64,000 bases of DNA from Marinomonas sargassi (GCF_025716875.1 NZ_JAOVZB010000001.1:682001-746000), one strand, 5' to 3'. Positions 1 through 8,687 are shown, counted from the stretch's first letter. Program-made: numbers and translations. The notes: a model not told the origin generated them from the letters alone.

Positions 1-1
1 G

Positions 2-1090
2 ATCAAGGCTGGTGTCACCAACATGCTCGAATGCGTTAACACGATGGAAGAGATGTTCGTGCTACTGCATAAGGGGGATTATCGGATGGCTGGACCAAAC
101 AGTGACTCCCATGGCGCCATGGTGACATTCCCAGATGAATCACCCTTTCCAACTATGCCAAAGCCGACCGCCGATCGTCGTCTTATGGCAATGCCTGCCT
201 ACCTAGGTGGTGATTTTCAAACCTGTGGCGTGAAATGGTACGGATCAAACATTGCTAATAGAGAGAGAGGTTTACCTCGCTCTATTTTAATGTTCATCCT
301 TAATGACATAGAAACCAGTGCGCCACTAGCATACATGTCGGCCAACTTATTATCGGCTTATCGCACAGGTGCAATTCCGGGCGTTGGAGCTCGTCACCTC
401 GCCCGCAAAGATTCAAAAGTGATTGGCTTACTTGGCCCTGGTGTTATGGGTAAAACCTCGGTATCCGCTTTTATCGCGGTATGTCCAGAGATAGACACCA
501 TCAAAATTAAAGGTCGTGGTCAAAAAAGCCTTGATAGTTTTGTTAGCTGGATCAAGGAAACCTTCCCACAAATTACCAATATTCAAATTGTCGACTCAAT
601 AGAAGCGGTTGTTCGTGACTCGGATATTGTCACCTACTGTAACTCTGGTGAAGTGGGTGACCCAACTACATACCCAATAGTAAAACGTGAATGGGTGAAA
701 TCTGGTGCTTATTTAGCTATGCCAGCAAGCTGTAGTTTGGATGATGGCATGAGTAGCGACAGTGTTCGTAAAGTGCTTGATAACAGAGGACTTTACGAAG
801 CTTGGTACGAGGAAGTGCCAAAACCCGCACACAATGTTATTCCCCTTGTTGGCATGCGTTTCATGGACATGATCGAAGAAGGCGCCATGACTAAAGATCA
901 GCTAGAAGATCTTACTGACATCATAGGTGGCGCAACTCCTGGCCGTAAAAACGATGAAGAAATCATCATTTTATCCGTCGGTGGTATGCCCGTTGAGGAT
1001 GTCGCTTGGGCAACGAAAATATACCGAAATGCTCTAGAAAACGACATTGGCGTAAAGCTTAACCTATGGGAAACCCCCGAGCTCAAATAG
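2..1090 (+). CDS. Ornithine cyclodeaminase/mu-crystallin family protein (5' partial)
   Basis: NAD(P)-binding enzyme of the ornithine cyclodeaminase/mu-crystallin family, which acts on imines or amino acids. The frame is open to the left window edge and the residues just before the first ATG at 23 (IKAGVTN) fit the family, so the gene almost certainly starts outside the window. A Rossmann signature GLLGPGVMGKTS lies near residue 140 of the visible part. The C-terminal half is long for a plain cyclodeaminase and resembles the variant sometimes labelled tyramine oxidase subunit B. It heads a same-strand group with a RidA-family gene, a DAO-type flavoenzyme and an amino-acid permease, which suggests catabolism of an amine or D-amino acid through an imine. 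The substrate cannot be told from sequence. Confidence 0.8.
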   Translation: MKAGVTNMLECVNTMEEMFVLLHKGDYRMAGPNSDSHGAMVTFPDESPFPTMPKPTADRRLMAMPAYLGGDFQTCGVKWYGSNIANRERGLPRSILMFILNDIETSAPLAYMSANLLSAYRTGAIPGVGARHLARKDSKVIGLLGPGVMGKTSVSAFIAVCPEIDTIKIKGRGQKSLDSFVSWIKETFPQITNIQIVDSIEAVVRDSDIVTYCNSGEVGDPTTYPIVKREWVKSGAYLAMPASCSLDDGMSSDSVRKVLDNRGLYEAWYEEVPKPAHNVIPLVGMRFMDMIEEGAMTKDQLEDLTDIIGGATPGRKNDEEIIILSVGGMPVEDVAWATKIYRNALENDIGVKLNLWETPELK

Positions 1091-1182
1091 CGCCTCAAAA
1101 ACTTCATTATTTAATTTTTAACAACGCGCGAACCTAAACCTAATTCGCGCTCTTCTTTTGACTTAATTCAATCGGAAACACT

Positions 1183-1602
1183 ATGACCACTATCACTAAA
1201 GTAAAAACTGGATCTAAATTCGAAGAAATTGGCAGCTACTCTCGCCTCGTGGCTGTGGATAACTGGATTTTTGTTTCGAATACAGCAGGACGCAACCCTG
1301 ATACCAAAGAAATCCCAACGGATGTCATAGAACAAACAGAACAAGTTTTCAGAAATATCGAATCTGCTTTAAAAGCGGTAGACGCCTCTTTAGAAGACGT
1401 CGTGATGTCTCGAGTCTTCATTCAAGATCCTGCAGACACTCATAAGGTTATGGAATACGTAGGCTCAAGGTTCCATGGTATTGACCCAGCAACGACGGTT
1501 ACTTGCCCTCCCCTTGGCTCCAATACTTATAAAGTTGAGCTCGAAGTCACCGCTTACCGAGGCGCCGCTTCAGCCAACGTTCAGAAAATCAACCTAGCTT
1601 AA
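1183..1602 (+). CDS. RidA (YjgF/YER057c/UK114) family protein
   Basis: Small 139-residue protein of the Rid superfamily; archetypal RidA hydrolyses reactive enamine/imine intermediates released by PLP or flavin enzymes. The family shape is clear: a GSKFEEIGSYSR start, an N-terminal strand with FVSNTAGR, and the terminal YKVELEVTAY segment. At the position where archetypal RidA has its catalytic arginine (PARS in E. coli) this protein reads PATT, so it probably belongs to a Rid subgroup without classic imine deaminase activity. It sits 23 nt before a DAO-type oxidoreductase, an imine-producing enzyme class, so a partner role is plausible. Translation is likely from the ATG at 1183, although the upstream Shine-Dalgarno (CGGAAA) is weak. 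Confidence 0.9.
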   Translation: MTTITKVKTGSKFEEIGSYSRLVAVDNWIFVSNTAGRNPDTKEIPTDVIEQTEQVFRNIESALKAVDASLEDVVMSRVFIQDPADTHKVMEYVGSRFHGIDPATTVTCPPLGSNTYKVELEVTAYRGAASANVQKINLA

Positions 1603-1625
1603 GCATACCCGTAGGAATTGATCCG

Positions 1626-2918
1626 ATGACTAAGACACTTGAAAAAGTTCGCACGACAAATCAGCTCCCCGATTCCACAACTGTCGTCATTATTGGCGGC
1701 GGTATCGTTGGCGTAACAGCAGCTCTGACATTAGCGGAGCGAAACATTCCTGTTGTGCTACTGGAGAAGGGACATATTGCTGGTGAACAATCTTCGAGGA
1801 ACTTAGGTTGGATACGCAAAACCAGCCGCCATTTTGAAGACGTTCCTTTGGCTTTAGCTGCGGATAAGCTCTGGGCTGAGATACCAGAGCGCATCGGTAA
1901 AGATGTTGGCTACAAACAATCGGGCATCATGTTCTTAGCGAAAACTGAAGCACAGGTCGCTACCCATGAAGCTTGGCTAAAGTCTGTTGAGTCTATTTCT
2001 CTAGACTCCAAAATGCTGAGTACAAAAGAGATTGATGAATCGGTGCCCGGTGGCAAAGGTAATTGGGCCGGCGGTATTTATACACCTTCTGATGGAAATG
2101 CAGAGCCTTCCATTGCAGCGAGTGCCATTGCACAAGCTGCAATAGAAAAAGGCGCCACAATTATCCAGCATTGTGCAGTACGGAGCTTGTCTACTACTGG
2201 CGGGAAAATCAGCGGTGTTGTCACAGAAAAAGGCGAAATCCGCTGTGAGCAAGTTTTGCTTGCTGGTGGTGCTTGGTCACGACGCTTCTTAGGAAACCAT
2301 GGCATATCCCTCCCTACCTTACCCCTAGTATGTTCCGTAGCGAGAACAAAACCAATGGAAGGGCCGACTGACATCGCAGTAGGTGGGCCTGACTTTTCTT
2401 TTAGAAAACATCAAGACGGTGGCTTTATCATCACTCAGCGGGGTGCTTTGGATGCGCCCCTGACATTAGATCACCTTCTCATAGGTTGGCGTTATTTAAG
2501 TCAATTACGAACTCAAGGCGGTGTTTTACGACAGTCTTTCGGGAAGGAGTTCTTTAAAGATCTCGCCGTCGCACGACGCTGGAAGCCTACTCAGGTTTCT
2601 CCCTTTGAAAAAAATCGCGTTAACGACCCTGCCGCCAATCCTAGCCTCAATTTAGAAGCACTGACCAACTTGAGAAATGCTTGGCCTGTATTTAATAGCG
2701 CAGAAATCGATGAAGAATGGGCTGGCATTATCGATGTCACCCCTGATTCCAACCCCGTCATCGACAAAATAGAAGAGATTCCAGGCTTAACCGTAGCAAC
2801 AGGATTTTCAGGACATGGATTTGGCACAGGACCCGCCGCAGGACAATTAGCTGCCGACCTAGTTTTAGGCACGGTTCCTATTATCGACCCAAGCCCTTAT
2901 CGGTTTGGCCGCCTATAA
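1626..2918 (+). CDS. FAD-dependent oxidoreductase, DAO/DadA family
   Basis: 430-residue flavoenzyme of the D-amino-acid oxidase/dehydrogenase fold, expected to oxidise a C-N bond of an amine or amino acid. The FAD-binding GGGIVG motif lies at about residues 24-29, followed by a VVLLEKG second strand. The C-terminal region GLTVATGFSGHGFGTGPAAGQLAADL is the usual FAD-contacting end of the DAO family. There is no fused GcvT domain, so it is not a dimethylglycine-dehydrogenase type. RBS AGGAA precedes the ATG. It lies in a probable operon with the OCD-family gene, the Rid protein and an APC permease. The substrate is unknown; an imported amino acid or amine is the natural inference. Confidence 0.85.
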   Translation: MTKTLEKVRTTNQLPDSTTVVIIGGGIVGVTAALTLAERNIPVVLLEKGHIAGEQSSRNLGWIRKTSRHFEDVPLALAADKLWAEIPERIGKDVGYKQSGIMFLAKTEAQVATHEAWLKSVESISLDSKMLSTKEIDESVPGGKGNWAGGIYTPSDGNAEPSIAASAIAQAAIEKGATIIQHCAVRSLSTTGGKISGVVTEKGEIRCEQVLLAGGAWSRRFLGNHGISLPTLPLVCSVARTKPMEGPTDIAVGGPDFSFRKHQDGGFIITQRGALDAPLTLDHLLIGWRYLSQLRTQGGVLRQSFGKEFFKDLAVARRWKPTQVSPFEKNRVNDPAANPSLNLEALTNLRNAWPVFNSAEIDEEWAGIIDVTPDSNPVIDKIEEIPGLTVATGFSGHGFGTGPAAGQLAADLVLGTVPIIDPSPYRFGRL

Positions 2919-2952
2919 AATTTAAATATTGGATTCACGAGAGGAACAAAAC

Positions 2953-4335
2953 ATGAGTGAGAGCACCAGCTATATCGCGTCTGCTGACCCATCAGCAAAT
3001 AAAAAAATGGGATTCCCTACCATGATGGCTATTTGTGTGGGTCTGGTCATTGCACAAGGTGTCATGATTTCAGCTCTACAAGGCATAGGTATCGGCGGAA
3101 TGGCATTTATCTTTGCCATGATTATCGCTCTGATATTAGCGCAATTTAATGCTATGAGCTTCGCTGAACTTTCTTTAATGTTCCCGCAAGAAGGGACATT
3201 GGCAACGTATACTCAAAAGGCCATTGGGCATTTCCCAGCCATCGTAGCTGTTTTTGCTGGCTACGTCGTTGTTGCTGTTCTCGCTCTGCCTGTAGAGATG
3301 TTTCTAGTAGACGCTATTTTAGGGGAGTTATTCCCTGGATTACTGCCTGAAAAAGCCGCTCCACTATTAATCTTGGTTCTGTTTACCATCACCAACTTAA
3401 TCGGTACGGATGTATTTTCAAAAGTACAAAATCTTTTGGCTTTCATCTTAGTCAGTGCATTAATCATTACGGGTGCTACCGCTATTACAAGTGGTCTACA
3501 ATCGCCTCAAGAATTAGCGGGCACTCCTGTTGATTGGAGTTTTGGCGGTGTATTGAATGGCAGTGTGATCGGACTCGTTGGCTTAGCTCTTTGGACCATG
3601 GTCGGCGTCGAGTTTATTTGTCCATTGATTAACAGTGTCAAAGACCCAGCCAAAAATGTTCCTCGTGCCATGCACCTATCCTTATTCATGATTTTTACTA
3701 TCTTTGTGGCATTTGCATTTGGTGCTAGCTTACTTCTTGACGTAGAAACCATCATGGCATCCCCTCTACCATTTATTGATTATGCTGGCGCCGTTTTTGG
3801 TAAAAGTGGTCTAATTATCGCGGCAGTAATGGCGGTCACAGCAACCTGTAGTACGATGAATACCGTATTAGCAGCCGTGCCAAGAATGTTGCAAGGCATG
3901 GCAGAACAAGGTCAAGTTTTCCCTCAGTTAAAAGCAAAAAACAAGCATGATGCGCCTTGGGTTGGCATCTTAATGATCTCTGTATTAACTACGATTCCCT
4001 TCTTTATATTTGGTATCGATTCTTTAATCATGCTGATTATTGCAGCAACAACAAGTTGGTTACTTGCTTACTGCGTAGCGCACATTAACGTTATCGTATT
4101 GCGTAAACGCCTGCCAAACCATGATCGCCCTTACCGCACACCGTTCTTCCCTATCCCTCAAGTTTTAGGTATCGCAGCCATGCTATATGTTGCTGCCAAC
4201 AACTCTCCAGCTCCTGAAATGACTCAAATGGTTTACACCATTGCTGGTGGGATTTTATTACTAGTCAGTATTACTGCTGCACTATGGGTGAAGTTTTACA
4301 TGAAACGTGGCTTGTTTGAGCCTGATATGAGCTAG
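2953..4335 (+). CDS. APC-family amino acid/polyamine permease
   Basis: Membrane permease with about 12 hydrophobic segments, typical for the amino acid-polyamine-organocation superfamily (460 residues). The frame extends upstream to a TTG at 2929, but the ATG at 2953 has the better ribosome site (AGAGGA, about 7 nt away), so I use 2953. The early GxxI-type segment (VIAQGVMISALQGIGIGG) and the mid-protein GTDVFSKVQN segment are typical of the family. It follows the DAO-type oxidoreductase by 34 nt and most likely imports the substrate of the preceding enzymes. A strong hairpin lies just after the stop, making this the last gene of the operon. Confidence 0.88.
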   Translation: MSESTSYIASADPSANKKMGFPTMMAICVGLVIAQGVMISALQGIGIGGMAFIFAMIIALILAQFNAMSFAELSLMFPQEGTLATYTQKAIGHFPAIVAVFAGYVVVAVLALPVEMFLVDAILGELFPGLLPEKAAPLLILVLFTITNLIGTDVFSKVQNLLAFILVSALIITGATAITSGLQSPQELAGTPVDWSFGGVLNGSVIGLVGLALWTMVGVEFICPLINSVKDPAKNVPRAMHLSLFMIFTIFVAFAFGASLLLDVETIMASPLPFIDYAGAVFGKSGLIIAAVMAVTATCSTMNTVLAAVPRMLQGMAEQGQVFPQLKAKNKHDAPWVGILMISVLTTIPFFIFGIDSLIMLIIAATTSWLLAYCVAHINVIVLRKRLPNHDRPYRTPFFPIPQVLGIAAMLYVAANNSPAPEMTQMVYTIAGGILLLVSITAALWVKFYMKRGLFEPDMS

Positions 4336-4354
4336 GTCCTAAAAGGCAATGATC

Positions 4355-4397
4355 AAAAGTGCTGATATCATCCTAATGATATTAGCACTTTTTACTT
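4355..4397 (+). terminator. Rho-independent terminator after the permease operon
   Basis: Inverted repeat: AAAAGTGCTGATATCAT pairs with ATGATATTAGCACTTTTT across a 4-nt loop, with one mismatch, and the right arm runs directly into T-rich sequence. It lies 20 nt after the permease stop and before the chemoreceptor gene. Confidence 0.8.
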
Positions 4398-4421
4398 TAT
4401 TTTAATAAAAGGGATTACGTC

Positions 4422-5501
4422 ATGTTCGGAAGAAAGCGTATTCAAGAATTAGAGTTGGCGTTAGAAGCGACAATCAACGAAAAACAACATCTTGAAAAGA
4501 AACTGGCGGACATCTCTTCGCAACTCAGTTCGCAACAAGAGCAAGTCGACGAAAAGGTTTCCCTGCCAATCGACATTCGTTTTTTCAAACCTCAACACAA
4601 GATTCTCAAACTCTCACTTAATTCGGTTAACCAAATATCTGAGCTATTGTTCGAACCGATGAGTGCATCGGAGGGCAACAATGAGGATATTGAAAACAAC
4701 CAGATAGAAATAAAGCAGCTATCAGCAGAGCTTGGTCATATCTCAGCGCAAACAAACTTGAGTTTAGAGGATGTCATTGGCCTAAGAAATATTGCCGGCG
4801 AAATTAAAGGCTTTACCGATATTATTCAGAGCATTTCAGAACAAACCAATTTATTAGCCCTAAATGCAGCAATTGAAGCCGCTCGTGCCGGTGAGCATGG
4901 ACGAGGCTTTGCCGTTGTCGCAGATGAGGTCAGAGCTCTCGCCACAAAATCCAGAGACTCAAGTGAGAAAATTTCTACGCTGGTAAACCGCATAGATGAA
5001 AGTACAACCAAAGTAAGCGAGCAAATAGAAAATTTACATGTATCAACACTAAGCGTGAGCGATGCCTGTGGAAAGCTCAGCGAATCTTTCAAGAAAACAG
5101 CGATAAATTCAGGGGCTCTCGTTAAAGCTGGCTACCACTCCATGGCCTTTGCCCACTCAGCCGCCTCTCTACTTGAGCTTAATCAATGGAAATCAGACTA
5201 TCTCATTGCCGTCTTACAGGGTGAGCCACAAACAACTACCATAGATATAAAGACAACCCAGTTTGGAGAATGGTATTACAGTGGAACGGATAACGAATTT
5301 AACTTCCGAGACACCCCTAGTTTTATCAAAATTCACCAAGAGCTAGAAAAAATGGAAGACTTGGCCACTGAAATGGAAACTTTAGATAAGCAAGAGTTTG
5401 AAAAGATAGCCTCTATAGAAGTCAGAATTTCATCTCATATCGAGGCCATTTATAAGCATTTAGACGCTGTTCAATCCTATTTGTTTGAGCACCTAGGCTA
5501 G
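4422..5501 (+). CDS. Soluble methyl-accepting chemotaxis protein with a CZB-like C-terminus
   Basis: 359-residue cytoplasmic chemoreceptor. No transmembrane segment is visible; residues 5-45 look like a coiled coil. The highly conserved MCP signalling hairpin is at about residues 133-172 ([20 protein letters not shown], then [14 protein letters not shown]). Residues about 250-340 resemble the chemoreceptor zinc-binding (CZB) domain, with FGEWYY at 281-286 matching the family's lGkWYy. However, the usual DHxxWK histidine is leucine or asparagine here (LNQWK) and the cysteine position is Thr279, so zinc binding is doubtful. It would signal to CheA/CheW in response to a cytoplasmic cue. RBS AAGGGA precedes the ATG. 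It is monocistronic, bounded by terminators on both sides. Confidence 0.88.
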   Translation: MFGRKRIQELELALEATINEKQHLEKKLADISSQLSSQQEQVDEKVSLPIDIRFFKPQHKILKLSLNSVNQISELLFEPMSASEGNNEDIENNQIEIKQLSAELGHISAQTNLSLEDVIGLRNIAGEIKGFTDIIQSISEQTNLLALNAAIEAARAGEHGRGFAVVADEVRALATKSRDSSEKISTLVNRIDESTTKVSEQIENLHVSTLSVSDACGKLSESFKKTAINSGALVKAGYHSMAFAHSAASLLELNQWKSDYLIAVLQGEPQTTTIDIKTTQFGEWYYSGTDNEFNFRDTPSFIKIHQELEKMEDLATEMETLDKQEFEKIASIEVRISSHIEAIYKHLDAVQSYLFEHLG

Positions 5502-5530
5502 TAAAGAAAGAGCTAACGCTCTTTCTTTAC
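5501..5530. terminator. Bidirectional terminator hairpin
   Basis: Perfect 13-bp stem GTAAAGAAAGAGC / GCTCTTTCTTTAC with loop TAAC, starting at the last base of the chemoreceptor stop codon. The A/T-rich outer arms can provide a U-rich tail in either direction, so it could serve the chemoreceptor (+) and the AraC gene (-). Confidence 0.65.
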
Positions 5531-5540
5531 CTTCTTCAAT

Positions 5541-5590
5541 AATGCTATACCTTCTGGCGCTGCCACAAAAACTGAGTATCTTTTTCCACT
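5541..5590 (-). pseudogene. Remnant of a cupin gene 3' end
   Basis: Bases 5541-5570 match the 3' end of the cupin gene at 28321-28350 in 26 of 30 positions, and the reading frame is kept: the minus strand encodes YSVFVAAPEGIAL, against HSIFVTVPEGMSF at the C-terminus of that cupin. No start or upstream cupin body is present; the AraC gene begins to overlap immediately beyond. It looks like the residual tail of a lost paralogue. Confidence 0.45.
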
Positions 5591-5598
5591 TTTATAAA

Positions 5599-6456
5599 TT
5601 ACTTTCGTAGGTCTCTAGGGGAAAAACCATAGTAGCGTTTAAACTTTGTAGAGAATTGAGTATGGTGGTTGTAACCGCATTCTAATGCGATATCGAGAAT
5701 ACTCTTATCCGTCTTCATCAACAGCGTATGCGCTTTTTCCATTCTCATTCTGGTTAAACAAGCATAAGGCGTTTCGTTGAAGGTATTTTTGAATTTTTTT
5801 AAGAAATGGAACTCGCTCAAATACAGTTCATTGGCCATATCACTTAAATGAACAGAATCCCCTAAACGATCCTGAAAATAATCTTTGATCTTTACTTGAT
5901 GGGCCAGTGAAAAACAGCCAACTTTTCTTGTGCGGCGCTTAGATTCTGACAAATGAGAGGTCGCTAAATTCACAAGTACCCAGTTAGCAGCGCTTTCAAG
6001 CCCTAGAGCAATGTGGCTGTCATCCCAATCCGATAAGGCAATACTCTTCATTGCTGCACTTAAGATAGGATCAGAGGCTTGTAAAGACTCATTGAAGTCA
6101 AAACGATCCCCGTAGCCATCATTTAATTCGTATAGATTTTTAGCGAAGTAGTCATTACCGATATATAAATGGAAAAACTGAAGGTGACCATTGATGAACC
6201 AATTCGACTCCAAACCGTCTTTCGGGAAAACACAAATAGCATCATCAAAACCTGTACGTATGGCGCGACCTTTACTGTCTATTTGAGAGCAATTTTGCCC
6301 ACCATGCTGATAAAAACTGATCACATTTTCATCCGCACCTTCATAATAGGTTTGCGCATTTTGTCCAGACCATTCAGAGACAGAGACCCCGGGAGCAATA
6401 AGAGAAGACCGAACTAGATCAACACCAGCATTCGTAAGAGTGTGTCTGAAATCCAT
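5599..6456 (-). CDS. AraC-family transcriptional regulator
   Basis: 285-residue regulator with an N-terminal sensing region and a C-terminal AraC/XylS DNA-binding domain. The two helix-turn-helix units are visible: ANELYLSEFHFLKKFK and ILDIALECGYNHHTQFSTKFKRYYGFSPRDLRK at the extreme C-terminus. The open frame starts at a TTG at 6480, but the ATG at 6456 has a good AGGAAAC site 7 nt upstream. It is flanked by an apparent cupin remnant on one side and an apparent LysE remnant plus an intact cupin on the other. AraC regulators next to LysE exporters are common, so its original target may have been lost. The effector is unknown. Confidence 0.88.
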   Translation of the reverse strand: MDFRHTLTNAGVDLVRSSLIAPGVSVSEWSGQNAQTYYEGADENVISFYQHGGQNCSQIDSKGRAIRTGFDDAICVFPKDGLESNWFINGHLQFFHLYIGNDYFAKNLYELNDGYGDRFDFNESLQASDPILSAAMKSIALSDWDDSHIALGLESAANWVLVNLATSHLSESKRRTRKVGCFSLAHQVKIKDYFQDRLGDSVHLSDMANELYLSEFHFLKKFKNTFNETPYACLTRMRMEKAHTLLMKTDKSILDIALECGYNHHTQFSTKFKRYYGFSPRDLRK

Positions 6457-6528
6457 GAAGTTTCCTGCCTGAGTCACCAATCAATGTCATCATAATAAAA
6501 TACCTAAGCGTTGGATCAAAGAGGTAAG

Positions 6529-6615
6529 TCACAGCAGCATAAACAAGCCAGACAAAACCAGTACCAGACCGAGGATACGATTTTGAAGAAGCCTATATTT
6601 TGAGCTGTTATCTGA
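6529..6615 (-). pseudogene. Possible remnant of a LysE-type exporter C-terminus
   Basis: On the minus strand an open frame ends at a TGA (6529-6531) and reads SKYRLLQNRILGLVLVLSG then LFMLL. A basic stretch followed by one hydrophobic helix and a stop resembles the last transmembrane segment of LysE/RhtB exporters. The rest of such a gene is absent: upstream lies the intact cupin gene. It is short, so chance is possible. Confidence 0.3.
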
Positions 6616-6617
6616 TA

Positions 6618-6983
6618 TTAAATCCACACCTGATCTACTGCTGAAACCGTCACACTGCTTTTTTCTTCACCAGTGTGCGCGGTTGAAGAAGGCTCTATCA
6701 TCATAAAATGTGTATCTTCTTGAGCTTTTGGGCAATGAATAACACCTCTTGGGACAACGTACATTTCACCAGAATTTAACGTAATATCCCCAGACTCCAT
6801 CATTAATGTCAGCTGCCCTTTAAACACAATAAACAACTCATCTTCATTGTCGTGTTTATGCCATACAAGCTCGCCACTTCCTTTAGCAATTTTGACTAAT
6901 TGACCATTAGATTCTGCAATAATTTTGGGAGTCCATTCTTCAGAAAACAAACTGAACTTTTCACAAATATTGATCTTAGTCAT
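6618..6983 (-). CDS. Cupin domain protein
   Basis: 121-residue single-domain cupin. Cupin motif 1 is visible as WHKHDNEDELFIVFKG (metal-type histidines and glutamate) and motif 2 as GEMYVVPRGVIHCP. Such small cupins bind a metal and act as isomerases or dioxygenases or simply sense a ligand; no function can be fixed here. RBS AGGAAGG precedes the ATG. It lies upstream of the AraC gene on the same strand, separated by about 160 nt that include the possible LysE remnant. Confidence 0.85.
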   Translation of the reverse strand: MTKINICEKFSLFSEEWTPKIIAESNGQLVKIAKGSGELVWHKHDNEDELFIVFKGQLTLMMESGDITLNSGEMYVVPRGVIHCPKAQEDTHFMMIEPSSTAHTGEEKSSVTVSAVDQVWI

Positions 6984-7119
6984 TGAGACCTTCCTAAAGG
7001 CAACATATACGAATTAAGTGATTATTTAACGATAGATCATTGCTTTCAACTGTTCAGATATTGCTGTCTTCTTAATAAATACTGCTGTTTCAACTTGGTA
7101 ATATCACCCCCAAATACTA

Positions 7120-7151
7120 AAAAGGTGGCTTACTTTCGTAAGCCACCTTTT
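7120..7151. terminator. Terminator of the betaine-type ABC transporter operon
   Basis: Perfect 14-bp stem AAAAGGTGGCTTAC / GTAAGCCACCTTTT with loop TTTC, 29 nt after the end of the minus-strand permease gene. GC-rich core with A/T outer arms, so it can act on both strands. Confidence 0.85.
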
Positions 7152-7180
7152 GTAAACATTTTACGAGGTCTTATCGACCA

Positions 7181-8686
7181 CTATTTTTCCTGCTTACCAG
7201 CTACAATTTTATCTAAAATCAGAGCACAGAAGAGAATCGCAATACCAGCTAATATACCTTCCCCTTCAGAGGCATATTGCAAGGCAGCAAGTACATCTTC
7301 ACCTAAGCCTTTTGCGCCGATCAAAGACGCCACCACTACCATAGCTAATGACATTAATATGGTCTGGTTAACGCCTGTCATAATGGTACGAGAAGCCAGC
7401 GGTAAATCGACTTTAAACAGTAAGTACGCAGGTGTTGCACCAAAGGCCATTGCCGCTTCTCTTGCCGCATGGGGAACCTGTTGCAAACCTAAAACGGTCA
7501 ACCGTATTACCGGAGGCGAACCAAACACTAAGGTTGCAATAATGGCACTGGGTTTACCCGCACCAAAGAATGCAATTACAGGAATCAAATACACAAAAGA
7601 TGGCATGGATTGCATAAAGTCTAATACCGGACGGGCAACCATGAAGACTTTAGGCTTACGCGCACACAAGATTCCAAATGGGATACCCAATACAATCGCC
7701 ACCATTGCGGCCGCGCCTAGTAAAGAGATGGTCGTCATGGCCTTTTCCCAAAAGCCTAAAATACCAAGATACGACAAGGCACATACAGTAAAAATAGCGA
7801 CTCTGGGGCCACCTGTTAAAGCGCTGAGGATAGCGACAGCCAACATGACAACTGGCCAAGGTGTGCCAACGAAAATTACTTCTAAGCCATCCAATAACGA
7901 ACGAACGCCCAAGGTAATGCTATTAAAGAAATCTCCACCAGACACTTTTGCCCAATCAAACCAATCACCTATACCATTCGCTAAGGTAGAACTGAGTTCA
8001 TTATTGGCCGGGAAAGTTAATAGAATCGGCAGTATGTCTGGCTGTGCAAAACGAATAGAGGAAAGACTAGTAACAATCAGAAACAAAGCCGTACCGATAA
8101 AAGTGCGCTCCTTTGACAGTCCGGATAACACGCTATTATTTGAACGCCAACGAGTAAATTGCGTCTCTAATGTCCAATTAGCGATCACAGCTTCAGTGGC
8201 TTTTGCGGCTAGAATAATCACCAAACCAAAAACAATAAGACTAGCACTGGCTTCTGCCGCTGCGGTTGCTGCTGACATTGCGTCATCTAACGCTTTCTGT
8301 AGAGAACCCACTGCACGTTCTAAAGAAGCGACTGAAGAAGCCCCCGCGGCCTTAGCTGCTTCTAGCTGTTCCATTCGTGAGTTGATCATCACTTGAATAG
8401 CATCAGCGCGATCGACTTGGGCACTGCCTAAATCCCCAAACAGTCCTTTAATTAACTGCACAAAGCCATAGGTTTCAATTAACAGAAAACAAAGAAACCA
8501 AGACCATAAACCACGGGCAGCAAACCAAATTGGTCCAAATAAAGCAGCAAATGGCTGGAATGACGCTTTAAAGCCTTTCGCATCACTTAACTTATCGAAT
8601 TCTTTTACATAATAATCGCCATTTTTTTCAACAAATGTACGAGTAAGATGCTCAGTTTCATTAGGAACAGGTATTGTGTCAGACAT
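7181..8686 (-). CDS. ABC transporter permease, glycine betaine/proline (ProW/OpuAB) type, with long N-terminal extension
   Basis: 501-residue inner-membrane permease. The last 250 or so residues form the usual ProW/OpuAB core, with the binding-protein-dependent transport signature around AAREAAMAFGATPAYLLFKVDLP and SLAMVVVASLIGAKGLGEDV. The first 240 residues are unusual. Residues about 18-65 (KNGDYYVKEF, then SFQPFAALFGPIWFAARGLW) look like a DUF2628-type membrane segment. Residues 92-148 form an alanine-rich, probably helical stretch, followed by further membrane segments. ATG at 8686 abuts the stop of the ATPase gene. It is the last gene of a four-gene minus-strand operon with the substrate-binding protein, ATPase and DUF1989-GcvT enzyme. 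The ligand is inferred to be a betaine-like quaternary or methylated amine. Confidence 0.88.
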   Translation of the reverse strand: MSDTIPVPNETEHLTRTFVEKNGDYYVKEFDKLSDAKGFKASFQPFAALFGPIWFAARGLWSWFLCFLLIETYGFVQLIKGLFGDLGSAQVDRADAIQVMINSRMEQLEAAKAAGASSVASLERAVGSLQKALDDAMSAATAAAEASASLIVFGLVIILAAKATEAVIANWTLETQFTRWRSNNSVLSGLSKERTFIGTALFLIVTSLSSIRFAQPDILPILLTFPANNELSSTLANGIGDWFDWAKVSGGDFFNSITLGVRSLLDGLEVIFVGTPWPVVMLAVAILSALTGGPRVAIFTVCALSYLGILGFWEKAMTTISLLGAAAMVAIVLGIPFGILCARKPKVFMVARPVLDFMQSMPSFVYLIPVIAFFGAGKPSAIIATLVFGSPPVIRLTVLGLQQVPHAAREAAMAFGATPAYLLFKVDLPLASRTIMTGVNQTILMSLAMVVVASLIGAKGLGEDVLAALQYASEGEGILAGIAILFCALILDKIVAGKQEK

Positions 8687-8687
8687 A

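Noticed and set aside
7095..8396. 433-codon open frame on the + strand
   Set aside because: It lies wholly antisense to the ABC permease, has low-complexity composition (many K, T, P, A, I) and no domain or ribosome site; the minus-strand frame has clear permease motifs.
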